A stretch of 64,000 nucleotides of DNA from assembly GCF_026385525.1 (NCBI RefSeq), contig NZ_JANIDY010000003.1:62001-126000 (forward strand), written 5' to 3'. Position numbers and translations under genes: made by a program. Shown one piece after another: positions 26,157 to 35,703 of this stretch. The notes beneath the pieces were generated by a model. That model did not search any database and was not told where the DNA came from. It was given only the letters and a program-made list of their open reading frames with translations. The stretch is from Bombella pluederhausensis. GTDB taxonomy: Bacteria > Pseudomonadota > Alphaproteobacteria > Acetobacterales > Acetobacteraceae. Each line of letters begins with the position of its first letter. The stretch's first letter is position 1.

Positions 26157-27221
26157 ATGATACAACAGGACAGAACAGTACCCTCAGGGGTGAAGACAAA
26201 GGACAAGCCGCTTCTGCGGGCCTTGAAGGGAGAAGCGGTCTGGCCGCCGCCTGTCTGGCTGATGCGGCAGGCAGGGCGCTATCTGCCGGAGTTTCGTGCC
26301 ATGCGGGAGCAGGCGGACTTCATCACCCGCTGCATGACGCCTGATATCGCTGTGGAGCTTACCCTACAGCCCATCCGCCGGTATGGCATGGATGGGGCGA
26401 TCCTGTTCTCAGACATTCTCATCCTTCCATGGGCCATGGGGCAAGACCTTCGTTTTGAGGAAGGGCGTGGCCCGGTGATGACACCCATCCGCAGCGAGGC
26501 AGACCTTGCCCGGCTGGATGAAGGCCGGATGATGGAAGCCGTGGCCCCCGTACGGGAGGCTCTGCGCCGCCTGCGTGTGGAACTGCCAGAGGAGACGACC
26601 CTGCTTGGCTTCGCAGGCAGCCCCTTCACGGTGGCTTGTTATATGGTCGAAGGCGGCAGCTCCCGTGACTTTGCCCATATCCGGGCCATGATGCAGAAGG
26701 ACCCGGCCCTGTTCGACAGGCTGATGGATATCCTGACCCGCAATACGGCTGAAATGCTGTGCGGGCAGATTGAGGCCGGCGCCGAAGCCGTCATGCTGTT
26801 CGATTCATGGGGAGGCATCCTCCCGCCAGAGGCATTCCGCCGTTACGTGATTGAACCGACACGCCAGATTGTGGCCCATATCCGTGCCCGTCATCCTGAT
26901 GTGCCGCTGATCGGCTTCCCCCGTCTGGGTGGTGTCATGGTGGCGGAATATGCCGAGAAGACCGGTATCAATGCTCTGGCACTGGATACAGTGGCCGACA
27001 TGGCCAAGGTGGCCGAAATGGTGTCTGAGACGGTAACGCTTCAGGGCAATCTTGACCCGATGATCCTGCTGAACGGTGGTGAGGCCCTGAAGGTGGAAGC
27101 CCGCCGTATCCGGGACAGCCTCAAAGGGCGGCCGCATGTGTTCAATCTGGGGCATGGGGTCATCAAGACCACACCGCCGGAACATGTTGCTACGCTGGTT
27201 GAGACAATCAGGGACGTATAA
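26157..27221 (+). CDS. hemE: uroporphyrinogen decarboxylase HemE
   Basis: HemE removes four carboxyl groups from uroporphyrinogen III to give coproporphyrinogen III in haem synthesis. The 354-residue product has the family N-terminal motif PPVWLMRQAGRYLPEFRAMR, then ILFSDILILPWAMG, GFAGSPFTVACYMVEGG, FDSWGG and the C-terminal FNLGHGVIKTTPPEHV. It leads a cluster with a HAD phosphatase and hemJ, another haem gene; spacing of only a few bases to the next gene suggests one operon. Confidence 0.98.
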   Translation: MIQQDRTVPSGVKTKDKPLLRALKGEAVWPPPVWLMRQAGRYLPEFRAMREQADFITRCMTPDIAVELTLQPIRRYGMDGAILFSDILILPWAMGQDLRFEEGRGPVMTPIRSEADLARLDEGRMMEAVAPVREALRRLRVELPEETTLLGFAGSPFTVACYMVEGGSSRDFAHIRAMMQKDPALFDRLMDILTRNTAEMLCGQIEAGAEAVMLFDSWGGILPPEAFRRYVIEPTRQIVAHIRARHPDVPLIGFPRLGGVMVAEYAEKTGINALALDTVADMAKVAEMVSETVTLQGNLDPMILLNGGEALKVEARRIRDSLKGRPHVFNLGHGVIKTTPPEHVATLVETIRDV

Positions 27222-27223
27222 TC

Positions 27224-27907
27224 ATGAAAGACGCACTGCGACCGGGCTTGAAGCTGGTCATCTTCGACTGTGATGGTGTGCTGATTGACAGTGAAGGCCC
27301 GTCCTGTCGGGCGACAGCCCAGTTTGCCCGCTTGCTGGGCGTGAATATCTCGGATGAGGAAGGCGTTGCCCGTTTTGCGGGCAAGGCCCTGCCGCAGGTG
27401 GTGAAGGAGCTGGAGGCCGAGCTTGGTCATCCCTTGCCTCCCGGCACCAATACAAGGATGCGTGAGAATCTTGTCAGACTCATGAAGGAAGGGGTCGAGC
27501 CTGTGGCTGGTGCTATTCCTTTGCTGGAAGCTCTGGCAGCACGGCATGTTCCTGTCCGTGTCGGGTCCAATTCTTCCATGGCGGAGATGGAAGCGAAGTT
27601 CGGTTTTACCGGCATGGACCGCCTTCTGCCGGAGGAACGCATCCATTCGGCTGCGGATATGGGGCAGCCCAAGCCGGACCCTGCCGTCTATCTGTGTGGT
27701 GCCGAGGCGGAAGGCGTTCGGCCTGATGAAACCGTGGTGATTGAAGACAGCGATACCGGGGCCGAGGCTGCCCGCCGGGCGGGCATGTCCTGCATCCTTC
27801 TGCGCCCGGCCTCCCATCCTCTGCCGGCCTTCTGGCCTGTGGAAGGTTTTGTGCGGGTGGAGCATCTGGACGAGGTCATGCCACTTCTGGAGGCCGTGCT
27901 GGCCTAA
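27224..27907 (+). CDS. HAD-superfamily phosphatase (beta-phosphoglucomutase/Gph-like)
   Basis: A 227-residue HAD subfamily IA hydrolase. Motif I is VIFDCDGVLIDSE (nucleophile Asp), motif II VRVGSNSS, motif III around QPKPDPAVYL, motif IV VIEDSDTGAEAARRAGM. The helical cap lies between motifs I and II. Members act on small sugar phosphates such as phosphoglycolate or glucose-1-phosphate; the substrate is not evident. It starts three bases after hemE and precedes hemJ, so all three are probably co-transcribed. Confidence 0.9.
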   Translation: MKDALRPGLKLVIFDCDGVLIDSEGPSCRATAQFARLLGVNISDEEGVARFAGKALPQVVKELEAELGHPLPPGTNTRMRENLVRLMKEGVEPVAGAIPLLEALAARHVPVRVGSNSSMAEMEAKFGFTGMDRLLPEERIHSAADMGQPKPDPAVYLCGAEAEGVRPDETVVIEDSDTGAEAARRAGMSCILLRPASHPLPAFWPVEGFVRVEHLDEVMPLLEAVLA

Positions 27908-27937
27908 AAGACGGGTGGAACGGAAAGGAAAAGACGC

Positions 27938-28384
27938 ATGACATCATTTCTGCTGATGCATCTGAGCTGGCTGGTTGCGCTGCATATCATGGCGTTCGTG
28001 TCATGGATGGCCGGGATGTTCTACCTGCCCCGCCTGTTTGTCTATCATACGCAGATGGAGCCTGATTCAGCAGAAAGTGCCCGTTTCTGCCTGATGGAAC
28101 GCCGTCTTCAGCGGCAGATTATGGCGCCTGCCATGGTTGTGACCTTCTTTACCGGAGCGCTGATGGCATCCCTCCCCGGCGTCGTGGACTGGTCTGCTCT
28201 ATGGTGGTGGGTCAAGCTGTTCTGCCTGCTGGGTATGTTCATGTTTCATGGGGCCTGCGCTGTCTGGCGTCGTGGCTTTGCAGAAGGGCGCAACCAGCAT
28301 GGTGAACGCTTTTACCGCATCGCCAATGAAGTCCCCACTGTGCTGATGATCCTCATCGTCATCATGATCGTGGTACGGCCATAA
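27938..28384 (+). CDS. hemJ: protoporphyrinogen IX oxidase HemJ
   Basis: A 148-residue four-helix membrane protein of the HemJ/UPF0093 type: VALHIMAFVSWMAGMFYLPRLFVYH near the N-terminus, then MERRLQRQIMAPAMVVTFFTGALM, WWWVKLFCLLGMFMFHGACAVWRRGFAEG and RIANEVPTVLMILIVIMIVVRP. The conserved His in LHIMAFVSW and Lys in WVKLF are needed for activity in the family. It oxidises protoporphyrinogen IX to protoporphyrin IX, in step with hemE upstream. It converges with the DedA gene. Confidence 0.93.
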   Translation: MTSFLLMHLSWLVALHIMAFVSWMAGMFYLPRLFVYHTQMEPDSAESARFCLMERRLQRQIMAPAMVVTFFTGALMASLPGVVDWSALWWWVKLFCLLGMFMFHGACAVWRRGFAEGRNQHGERFYRIANEVPTVLMILIVIMIVVRP

Positions 28385-28451
28385 GGGAGAGACTTATCCC
28401 TTCCCCCATGTTTCAGCAGCTGTAGGGGGCGTGGCCGTATTTGTTGTCTGA

Positions 28452-29117
28452 TTAATGATGATGCCCTTTCTTCTTTCTGGCTTCACGCCGTTTCTCATCA
28501 GCAATGGCTTTCTTGATGAGGGCATGTTCGTGATGGCGGAGAAAGAGGAAGGAGCCTCCCAGCAGGGCCAGCATGACAGCCGCCAGCCCCAGACCGGCAG
28601 GGCCGGTGAAACTTTCTATCTGGCTGCCAAGTTCATAGGGGACAAGAACATAAAAAGTCCCCCATAGCAGGCCGCCAAGGGCGTTATAGATTGTAAATAT
28701 TCCCCATGACATGCGGGAAGCCCCAGCAAGTGGGGCGATAAGGATGCGCAGAAAGGCAATGAAACGCCCCAGCAGAACACCAACCCCACCAACCCGGCGG
28801 AACAGGTAACGGCCAAGGGTCAGGCGGTCCTTGTGCAGGCCGATTTTGTGGCCATGCTTTTCCAGCAGGTGATAGCCGACCTGATAGCCAACGATATAGC
28901 CGATATTATCCCCAATGATGGCCCCGCTGACAGCTGCGGTAATCAGCCACTCCGGTGCAAAATGATGCGTATGGGATGCATAGAGGGAAGCAAGGATGAG
29001 CAGGCTCTCGGCTGGGAGGGGGATACCCGTGCTCTCCAGCATGATGACGACCCCCAGTATCAGATAGGCGTACAGCGGGGGAAGATGTTCAAGAAAGGCG
29101 GAGAGATGCTGTATCAG
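28452..29117 (-). CDS. DedA family membrane protein
   Basis: An undecaprenyl-phosphate-flippase-related DedA protein. Visible marks are ESTGIPLPAESLLILAS, GDNIGYIVGYQVG, GRFIAFLRILIAPLAGASRM and FTIYNALGGLLWG. The C-terminus is basic and His-rich (EKRREARKKKGHHH). The first ATG (29042) falls inside the conserved first segment. The frame continues upstream with IQHLSAFLEHLPPLYAYLILGVVI, which fits the family N-terminus, but the only upstream start in reach is CTG at 29117, which has AGGAAG about eight bases before it. The start is therefore either non-standard or the gene is N-terminally shortened (28452-29042). Confidence 0.8.
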   Translation of the reverse strand: MIQHLSAFLEHLPPLYAYLILGVVIMLESTGIPLPAESLLILASLYASHTHHFAPEWLITAAVSGAIIGDNIGYIVGYQVGYHLLEKHGHKIGLHKDRLTLGRYLFRRVGGVGVLLGRFIAFLRILIAPLAGASRMSWGIFTIYNALGGLLWGTFYVLVPYELGSQIESFTGPAGLGLAAVMLALLGGSFLFLRHHEHALIKKAIADEKRREARKKKGHHH

Positions 29118-29270
29118 AGGGAGTGCTTCCTATAGATCAGGGGGCATTCCGCTAACCAGTCCAGCCAGAAAAAACTGGTTCAGTGGTGGTCTGCCCTGTC
29201 AGGGGTCTTGGTCCTCAGGATACCGGGGCAGTCCAAAACAAGGCAAGAGCGTTTTTGCAGGAGAGATATC

Positions 29271-31226
29271 ATGACATCCGCCCCTTCCCATGCCCGGCCC
29301 TCCCTGCCATGGGTCACGCCAGACCTGATGACCCGCAGGACACGCAGCTTTGCGGAGATCAGGGCCGTGGGGGGCTGGGTTCTCTGGCAGGAGCGGCGCC
29401 CGGACGAACAGGGGCGGAGTGTCGTGGTCGGGCGTGCCCCCGATGGTACGCTGCATGATCTGACACCACCGGAGGCTCAGGTGGGTACGGATATGCATGT
29501 CTATGGTGGTGGCGCATGGGCAGCAGAACAGCACGGGCCGGATATGCTGGTGGTGTTCAGTGACAGTAAAAAAGGTGGCCTCTGGCGCAGTTTCAACGGG
29601 CGTGAGGCGCAGCCTCTTTGCCCTGCCACAACGCAGGAAGGGCTGACCTGCCGTTATGCAGACCTGTCCCTGCAAGGGGGACGGCTTGTCTGCGTGCGGG
29701 AAGTGGAACAGGCAGAGGGTGAGGAACTGGCCGATCTTGTGGAGATTGATGCACAGGGCGGTATCCGTTCCCTCCAGAGCGGGGCGGATTTTTACATGTC
29801 TCCCCGTCTCTCGCCTGATGGCCGGTTCTTGGCCTTTATTGCATGGCAGAATCCGCATATGCCGTGGACGGAAACGGGTCTTTATGTCACCGACCTGTCC
29901 GGCTCGGGTGGCACGTTTTGTCTTGCCGGGGGCACAGGGCAGGATTGTAGCGTGATAGGGCCATTCTGGGACGGGCAGCGCCTTTATGCGCTGTCTGATG
30001 CTGCCCCGGCTGATGCGTCTTCTGGTCATGACCGGCGTTGGACGCCCATTGCCTTCGAGCCTGAAGCAGCAGCAGAGCAGGGTGTCGTAACATGGCGTGC
30101 CTGTTCCCTGCCTCCAGCTCCGGCTGAGGTAGGTCTGCCTGCATGGGTGTTCGGGCAGTCTTGCTGTGCGGCTCTGTCAGGTGGGCGGCTGCTGGCCCGT
30201 GGTGTGCGGCATGGCGTGCCCGTGACCCTGCTTTATGAACCGGAACAAGGCTGGCGTGATGTGCTGGATGGTGCCGTCCCGGATGATGTGCCCGTGCCGC
30301 TGGATGATGGGTCACGGTTTGCATGGCTGAACAGCCCGCCAGAGGCTCCTCCTGCCTTGATGATTGGTACGCTGGATAGTGCAGCAGGAGAGCGGGAGAT
30401 GGTCCGGCAGGCATGGGAGCTGCCGTCTGATGTCGTGGCGGCGGATATTGCCTTGCCGGAGACGCTGTCTTTCCCTGTGGAGGATGGGCCGGGGCCGCTT
30501 TATGCCCAGTTCTACTCGCCAGCGCAGGGCCCTCATTGTGAGAAGGTGACGGGAAAACCGCCGCTCGTTGTGATCGTTCATGGTGGCCCGACCGGGCAGG
30601 CCCGGACGGACCTGTCCTTCAAGGTCCAGTGGTGGACATGCCGTGGTTTTGCCGTGCTGGATGTCAATTACCGTGGTTCTACCGGGTTCGGGCGTGCCTA
30701 TCGGGAAGCGTTGAATGGACAATGGGGCGTGCTGGATGTGCAGGACTGCTGCCGGGCTGTTCAGGGCGTGATTGAGAAAGGGCTGGTGGACCCGCAACGC
30801 TGCGTTATCCGGGGCAGCAGTGCCGGTGGGCTGACGGTCCTGTCCGCTCTGGCACAGTCTGACCTGTTCGTGGCGGGTACGTCCCTCTATGGCGTGACGG
30901 ATTTGCGGGGACTGGTGGAGGAGACGCACCGTTTTGAGGCCCGCTATCTGGATGGCCTCATCGCACCGTGGCCGGAAGGAGAGGATGTCTATCTGGCCCG
31001 GTCGCCTCTTTCATGGCCGGAGAAAATCACGGCCCCCGTGCTGTTCCTGCATGGGGATGCTGACCGGGTTGTGCCGCTCTCTCAGGGGCAGGCATTGCAG
31101 AAGCAGCTTCCGGCTTCATCCCTGCATGTTTATCCGGGGGAAGGGCATGGCTTTCGGGATGCAGACGTGATTGCGGATTCCCTTGCCCGTGAGCTGGCTT
31201 TCTATCGGGAGGTATTTGCTGGCTAG
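29271..31226 (+). CDS. S9 family prolyl-oligopeptidase-like serine peptidase
   Basis: A 651-residue protein with an N-terminal beta-propeller part (about 1-390) and a C-terminal alpha/beta-hydrolase domain. The catalytic serine is in VIRGSSAGGLTVL (G-x-S-x-G-G), the acid in FLHGDADRVVPL and the histidine in GEGHGF. VIVHGGPTGQ marks the oxyanion region. No signal peptide is seen, so it is probably cytoplasmic. The ATG at 29271 has AGGAGAG upstream and is preferred to one at 29208. It converges with the MATE gene. Confidence 0.92.
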   Translation: MTSAPSHARPSLPWVTPDLMTRRTRSFAEIRAVGGWVLWQERRPDEQGRSVVVGRAPDGTLHDLTPPEAQVGTDMHVYGGGAWAAEQHGPDMLVVFSDSKKGGLWRSFNGREAQPLCPATTQEGLTCRYADLSLQGGRLVCVREVEQAEGEELADLVEIDAQGGIRSLQSGADFYMSPRLSPDGRFLAFIAWQNPHMPWTETGLYVTDLSGSGGTFCLAGGTGQDCSVIGPFWDGQRLYALSDAAPADASSGHDRRWTPIAFEPEAAAEQGVVTWRACSLPPAPAEVGLPAWVFGQSCCAALSGGRLLARGVRHGVPVTLLYEPEQGWRDVLDGAVPDDVPVPLDDGSRFAWLNSPPEAPPALMIGTLDSAAGEREMVRQAWELPSDVVAADIALPETLSFPVEDGPGPLYAQFYSPAQGPHCEKVTGKPPLVVIVHGGPTGQARTDLSFKVQWWTCRGFAVLDVNYRGSTGFGRAYREALNGQWGVLDVQDCCRAVQGVIEKGLVDPQRCVIRGSSAGGLTVLSALAQSDLFVAGTSLYGVTDLRGLVEETHRFEARYLDGLIAPWPEGEDVYLARSPLSWPEKITAPVLFLHGDADRVVPLSQGQALQKQLPASSLHVYPGEGHGFRDADVIADSLARELAFYREVFAG

Positions 31227-31234
31227 AGGGGTAC

Positions 31235-32671
31235 CTAGCGTATTCTGCCCTTCTTCCGGGGAAGCGTGTGACCGAGGCGGTGGATGACGGTAAGGGCCGC
31301 CATGAGGGCCAGCGAGCCGATGAGCGTGACGCCCAGAGCCTGACCGATCATCACCCCTTTGGGGCCGTAATGGATGCCAATGGCGATGAAGGGGATGGTG
31401 CCCAGTGTGGCCCGTCCCCAGTTGAAGGCTGTGGAATAGAGCGGATGGCCCAGATTGTTGAAGGCCGTGTTGGAGACAAAAAGCAGCCCCACAAACATGT
31501 AGCTGGCCACGGCCCAGTGGCAGAACAGCTTTACCAGTTCAATCCCAGCGCCCTGAACATGGAAGACATGAAGGATCAGGGGTTCGCACAAAGCAAAGGT
31601 CAGCCAGTCAAGCCCGACACAGAGGGCTGTCAGCTTGAGGGATGACAGGAAAGTCTCTTTCACCCGGTCCGGCTGACGTGCGCCGAGATTCTGCGCCATG
31701 ATAGGGCCAACGGAGCCTGTCAGGGCGAAGACGAAGGCAAAGGCGACCGGGACCATGCGGTCCACCACGGCCTGACCGGAAACAGCTTCAAGCCCGAAGC
31801 GGGACATGGCGTGCGTGACGATGAGATTACCGATAGGTGTGGCCATGTTGGTGCCGATGGCTGGCAGGGCGATGGCTCCGATAGCCCGGCTGGCATGAGG
31901 GATCATTTTCAGGCGGGGGCGTTCCAGCATGTCATGGCCCCGCAGGTTGAGAAATCCGCTGAGGGAAATGACACAGCGGGACAGCACGGTGCTGATGGCT
32001 GCTCCCTCCAGTCCCAGATGGAGGCCGAAGATCAGGATGGGGTCAATGATGATCGTGCAGGCAGCGCCTGTCAGCGTTACCCTCATGGCCCGGCCTGCAT
32101 CGCCTACGGCCCGTAACAGTGAGGAGAGCGCCATGCCGAGGCAGACCAGCGGCAGGGCTGGTGACGTGATGTGCAGGAAATGCGTGGCGTGCTCTAGTGC
32201 TGCCCCTTTCGCTCCCAGAAGCATCAGGAGAGGATGGGCAAGAAAGGCCGTCACGAGGCCGAGGGCGGTGGTAACGGCGAGCATGAGTACCAGAAAGGCC
32301 GAAGCATGGCGGCGTGCCCGGAAATGACGGCAGGCCCCGATGAGACGCCCTGTATTCGCCCCCAGACCGATGGACATGCCGAGCGATACGGCCACCTGCA
32401 CGAACCCCAGAGAGGTGGCGAAAGCAATGGCGGCGGTCAGCGTGGGGTCATGCAGATGGGAAATGTAGAAAAAATTGAGCAGGTCCACGAAGAACACGGC
32501 CATCAGCCCAATTGCACCCGTGCCGGCCATGGTGATGACATGGCGCATGATGCTGCCATGGACGAACCGTGCCCGTCTGGCTCTCTGCTGGGCGCAGGGC
32601 GTAGCCTGCACGCCGGGCGGCGTGATGGGGGAGGAGGCTGACGGGAGGGCGGAATCAGTCTTGGGCTGCAT
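31235..32671 (-). CDS. MATE family efflux transporter
   Basis: A 478-residue protein with 12 membrane segments in two related halves: VITMAGTGAIGLMAVFFVDLLNFFYISHLHDP, then LGMSIGLGANTGRLIGACR, and a second half beginning GAIALPAIGTNMATPIGNLIVTHAM and GSVGPIMAQNLGARQPDRV. MATE proteins extrude drugs or metabolites using H+ or Na+. It lies upstream of tolC on the same strand, about 80 bases from its stop, but there is no sign it belongs to the peptide secretion unit. The first 50 residues are polar and could be shortened by later starts. Confidence 0.9.
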   Translation of the reverse strand: MQPKTDSALPSASSPITPPGVQATPCAQQRARRARFVHGSIMRHVITMAGTGAIGLMAVFFVDLLNFFYISHLHDPTLTAAIAFATSLGFVQVAVSLGMSIGLGANTGRLIGACRHFRARRHASAFLVLMLAVTTALGLVTAFLAHPLLMLLGAKGAALEHATHFLHITSPALPLVCLGMALSSLLRAVGDAGRAMRVTLTGAACTIIIDPILIFGLHLGLEGAAISTVLSRCVISLSGFLNLRGHDMLERPRLKMIPHASRAIGAIALPAIGTNMATPIGNLIVTHAMSRFGLEAVSGQAVVDRMVPVAFAFVFALTGSVGPIMAQNLGARQPDRVKETFLSSLKLTALCVGLDWLTFALCEPLILHVFHVQGAGIELVKLFCHWAVASYMFVGLLFVSNTAFNNLGHPLYSTAFNWGRATLGTIPFIAIGIHYGPKGVMIGQALGVTLIGSLALMAALTVIHRLGHTLPRKKGRIR

Positions 32672-32750
32672 GGCCCTTCATTCTGCCTTGTTTACAGAGG
32701 CAGGACCAGAGTCGAATTAATAAGGGGTGACGTGCTATGTGCAGGCTGCA

Positions 32751-34172
32751 TCATTCCATGCCGATGAGCTTCCATTTCACCTGATGATAATGAGTGTGGG
32801 GGTCATATATGGCCACGTTGAGTTTCAGCTCTTGTGCTGTCAGATGACCCGTGGCGGCGGCCAGATGATAGGAATCTTCAATCAGGTTGGCCGTGTTCTG
32901 CACGAGAGTTTTTTGCTGGTCGAATAGAAGTTCCTGCTGCTGAAGAACCTCGAAGGTAGTGCGTACGCCGAGAAGCTCCTGCTGCTGGATGGCATGGAGT
33001 GCCTCCACGCCGGTGGCAACGGCTTTCTGATTACGGGCGAGCTGGTCATTATCAGCGGAGAGTTTCTGCCATGCGCTCAGGGCGCTTTCCCGTGCTTCTC
33101 GTTTCTGCTCATCCAGATTGTGCTGTGCGGCCTGAACGGCCTGTTTGGCAGCGCGAATGCGGGCATATTCGCCACCACCCTGATAAATGGGCATGGAGGC
33201 CTGAAGCATGACAGCCGTGGCGTCTTCGGAGAATTTGCCGTTCCCCTGGTTCACCTGCCGCTGGTAGGAGGCCTGGGCGGAGACCTGAGGGAGGAGCTCA
33301 GCAATGGCGAGTTTGACATCATGCTTTGCACTTTCCAGCTGGTACTGGGCCTGAAGAACCTGTGGCAGCTCGTTGAAGGCGAGCTGGTTAATCTGTGTCA
33401 CCGTGCTGAATGGCGAGGGAAGACGCTCCGGGGGGGAGAGTTCCTGAGGGGGAACAATGCCGATGACCCGTTGGAATGTCGCTTCCGCCACACGGACCTG
33501 ACCTTCCGCCTGACGGGTTGTGGCCTGAGCGGCTTCATACTGTGATTCTGCCTGTAACGCATCGGTGCGGGTGGCCTGATTGAGGGCAAGCTGACGTGTG
33601 GTCAGGTCTACCTGCCCTTTCAGAGTATGTTCATTTTCCAGTGTCAGGGCGAGCAGGGCACGGGCCTGTGTGACAGCTACGTAAGCTGAGACGACATTGA
33701 CGAAAAGTTGTTGCTCGATATTCACAAGATGTGCCCGCTCCCCGAGGATGGAGCTACGGGCCTTGCGTGTGGCCGCCCATGTCTTGCCTCCACGGAAAAG
33801 AGGTTCGCTAACCGTTACGCCTGCGGCATAACCGGGTGCCCTGAATTTCTGATTATACCGGAAGCTCCCACCATACGGGAAGGTGACGTAGTTGGACTCA
33901 TTATAGTTGGCGGTGCCGCTCACGGTGACGGTTGGCCGCCAGCCCGCCAGAGCCTCCGGCATGGCTTCATCCGTCTGGCGGAGAATGGCTTGCTCTCGCA
34001 GTATCTGCGGATTGGAGCGGTAGGCCATTGCCATAGCTTCACGGAGGGAAAGGCGGGCGACAGGGCGGGATAGTGTTTCATCAGCAAGGCAGCTTGATGG
34101 CGCAAAAAAGGCAAATAAATTAAGAAAAAGAAAAGCAGGTCTTTTCTTCAGCAAAGAAAAGAAAAACGCCAT
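32751..34172 (-). CDS. tolC: TolC family outer-membrane channel of a type I secretion system
   Basis: A 473-residue outer-membrane factor with a signal peptide (KKRPAFLFLNLFAFFAPSSCLA) and the duplicated TolC helical architecture: LREAMAMAYRSNPQILREQAILRQ, GVTVSEPLFRGGKTWAATRKA, QLFVNVVSAYVAVTQARALLAL, then the second repeat QASMPIYQGGGEYARIRAAKQAVQAAQHNLDEQ. Both F.GG[KE] type turns are present. It is divergent from the membrane-fusion and ABC genes across a short AT-rich gap, so the three would give a complete trans-envelope channel. Use by other inner-membrane pumps is also possible. Confidence 0.92.
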   Translation of the reverse strand: MAFFFSLLKKRPAFLFLNLFAFFAPSSCLADETLSRPVARLSLREAMAMAYRSNPQILREQAILRQTDEAMPEALAGWRPTVTVSGTANYNESNYVTFPYGGSFRYNQKFRAPGYAAGVTVSEPLFRGGKTWAATRKARSSILGERAHLVNIEQQLFVNVVSAYVAVTQARALLALTLENEHTLKGQVDLTTRQLALNQATRTDALQAESQYEAAQATTRQAEGQVRVAEATFQRVIGIVPPQELSPPERLPSPFSTVTQINQLAFNELPQVLQAQYQLESAKHDVKLAIAELLPQVSAQASYQRQVNQGNGKFSEDATAVMLQASMPIYQGGGEYARIRAAKQAVQAAQHNLDEQKREARESALSAWQKLSADNDQLARNQKAVATGVEALHAIQQQELLGVRTTFEVLQQQELLFDQQKTLVQNTANLIEDSYHLAAATGHLTAQELKLNVAIYDPHTHYHQVKWKLIGME

Positions 34173-34302
34173 AAAGACTTAACCTTAAGTAAAGGAATAA
34201 TTATCTATTTAGTGCCTTGCTTGTTTGGCGCACGGCTATAGTATTATTCATGATAAATATTAATATTTCTTTATCGTTTCTCTTTACTGTTCTGTGTGGT
34301 GT
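34173..34302. promoter_or_regulatory. divergent AT-rich control region between tolC and the secretion operon
   Basis: A 130-bp gap rich in A and T separates the tolC start from the membrane-fusion start. It must hold both promoters. I see no clean -35/-10 pair nor a strong operator dyad. Confidence 0.4.
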
Positions 34303-35703
34303 ATGTCTGAAGGTACAGCAAGTCCGCTCTTTCGGGGAGAAGCCCTGAAGTGGCGGCAGGAGGCGTGGATCGGCTCCGTCCAGTTGATCGAGCCTCTATC
34401 AGGCAAAATCGCAGCGCTCTGTACCGTGGCGCTTGTGGTCTGTGTGGGGGTGTATGTTGTTTTCGGCTCTTATACACGGCGCATTCATGCCAATGGCGTG
34501 ATGCTCCCGCCGGAAGGGCTCGTTGTGGCCGAGGCCGATCAGGGCGGTGTTATTGCGGCAATCCATACGCATGAGGGAGACCATGTAAAAGCAGGGGAAC
34601 GGCTTTTCAGCGTGGATGTCTCTAACTGGTCGGAGACTGGGGCAACGGGGCGACAGCTTGTTGATGGTCTGCGGCGGGAACAGCATCTGCTGGAAAGCCG
34701 ACAGAAGCTGCTGGCAGCCGATGCCCCTGTAGAGCTTTCATCCCTGAAAGATGAGCTGGCCTCGTTACGGCAGCAATATGGTGTGCTTCAGGAACAGTCT
34801 GGACGGGACAAACAGTCCTTGCCGTTGATCGAGCGGGCCATGAATGAAATGCGCACCGCCATGGGGCGCCATCTGGTGACGGAAACCCAGTTCCAGAGCC
34901 AGCTTTTCAGCTATGTGCAGTTCATGGATACGCAGTCACAAACCCTGCGTACGCTGGTTGAGATGAGTGGCCATATGGCGGACCTGCAATACAGGATCAA
35001 CCGTCACCAGTATAAGGTGGCCGAGGATATGAACGACCTCGCCGTGCGCTTGTCGGACGTGCAGAGGCAGATCATTCAGGCGCATGGGCAGAGCATGGGG
35101 GTTATCAATGCCCGTGTCAGCGGTACGGTGGATGGTATCCGTACGGTCGTGGGGCAGCGTGTCAATCCGGGCCAGTCCCTGCTCAGCATCCTGCCTGATA
35201 ATGCCACATTGCAGGCGGAGCTTTACGTTAACAGTCAGGCGGTCGGGTTTGTGCGCCCCGGCCAGCGGGTGCTGTTGAAATATGCGGCGTACCCCTATCA
35301 ACGCTTCGGCCTCTATGAAGGGGAAGTGGTGGAGGTTACCAAAGCCCCCCTGCCGGAGCGGAGCAGTTACGCCGCCAATGCGAGCAAGCAGAACGGTAGT
35401 GGCGCCTCTGCCCCGCAGCCCGGTGGGGATGTGTATCGTATCCGTGTCCGGCCGAGCCGGGATTTCATCATCGCCTATGGCAAACATGAAAAGCTGACGC
35501 CTGGTATGGCGGTAGAGGCAGAGATCGCTATCGATCAGCGTAAGCTCTACCAGTGGCTGCTCGATCCTGTGGTCTCCATGGTGGATACGGTCCGTTCCAT
35601 ATCGGGTGGCGGTGCGCCCGCCCATTCTCTGGCGGAAGGGGTTGAAGATGCTGCCCCTTCTTCCGTTCATAAAGATTCCAGTGACATGAAGGGGACGCCG
35701 TGA
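34303..35703 (+). CDS. HlyD/CvaA-type membrane-fusion protein for peptide export
   Basis: A 466-residue periplasmic adaptor with a membrane anchor (LCTVALVVCVGVYVVFG, about residues 40-56), a lipoyl half-motif (EGLVVAEADQGGVIAAIHTHEGDHVKAGERLFSVD), a long coiled-coil section (about 110-260) and a second lipoyl half (INARVSGTVDGIRTVVGQRVNPGQSLLSILP), as in CvaA of the microcin V system. It overlaps the ABC exporter gene by four bases (GTGA). Start: ATG at 34303 is taken; a GTG nine bases earlier is possible and neither has a strong ribosome site. It should link the exporter to TolC. Confidence 0.93.
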   Translation: MSEGTASPLFRGEALKWRQEAWIGSVQLIEPLSGKIAALCTVALVVCVGVYVVFGSYTRRIHANGVMLPPEGLVVAEADQGGVIAAIHTHEGDHVKAGERLFSVDVSNWSETGATGRQLVDGLRREQHLLESRQKLLAADAPVELSSLKDELASLRQQYGVLQEQSGRDKQSLPLIERAMNEMRTAMGRHLVTETQFQSQLFSYVQFMDTQSQTLRTLVEMSGHMADLQYRINRHQYKVAEDMNDLAVRLSDVQRQIIQAHGQSMGVINARVSGTVDGIRTVVGQRVNPGQSLLSILPDNATLQAELYVNSQAVGFVRPGQRVLLKYAAYPYQRFGLYEGEVVEVTKAPLPERSSYAANASKQNGSGASAPQPGGDVYRIRVRPSRDFIIAYGKHEKLTPGMAVEAEIAIDQRKLYQWLLDPVVSMVDTVRSISGGGAPAHSLAEGVEDAAPSSVHKDSSDMKGTP

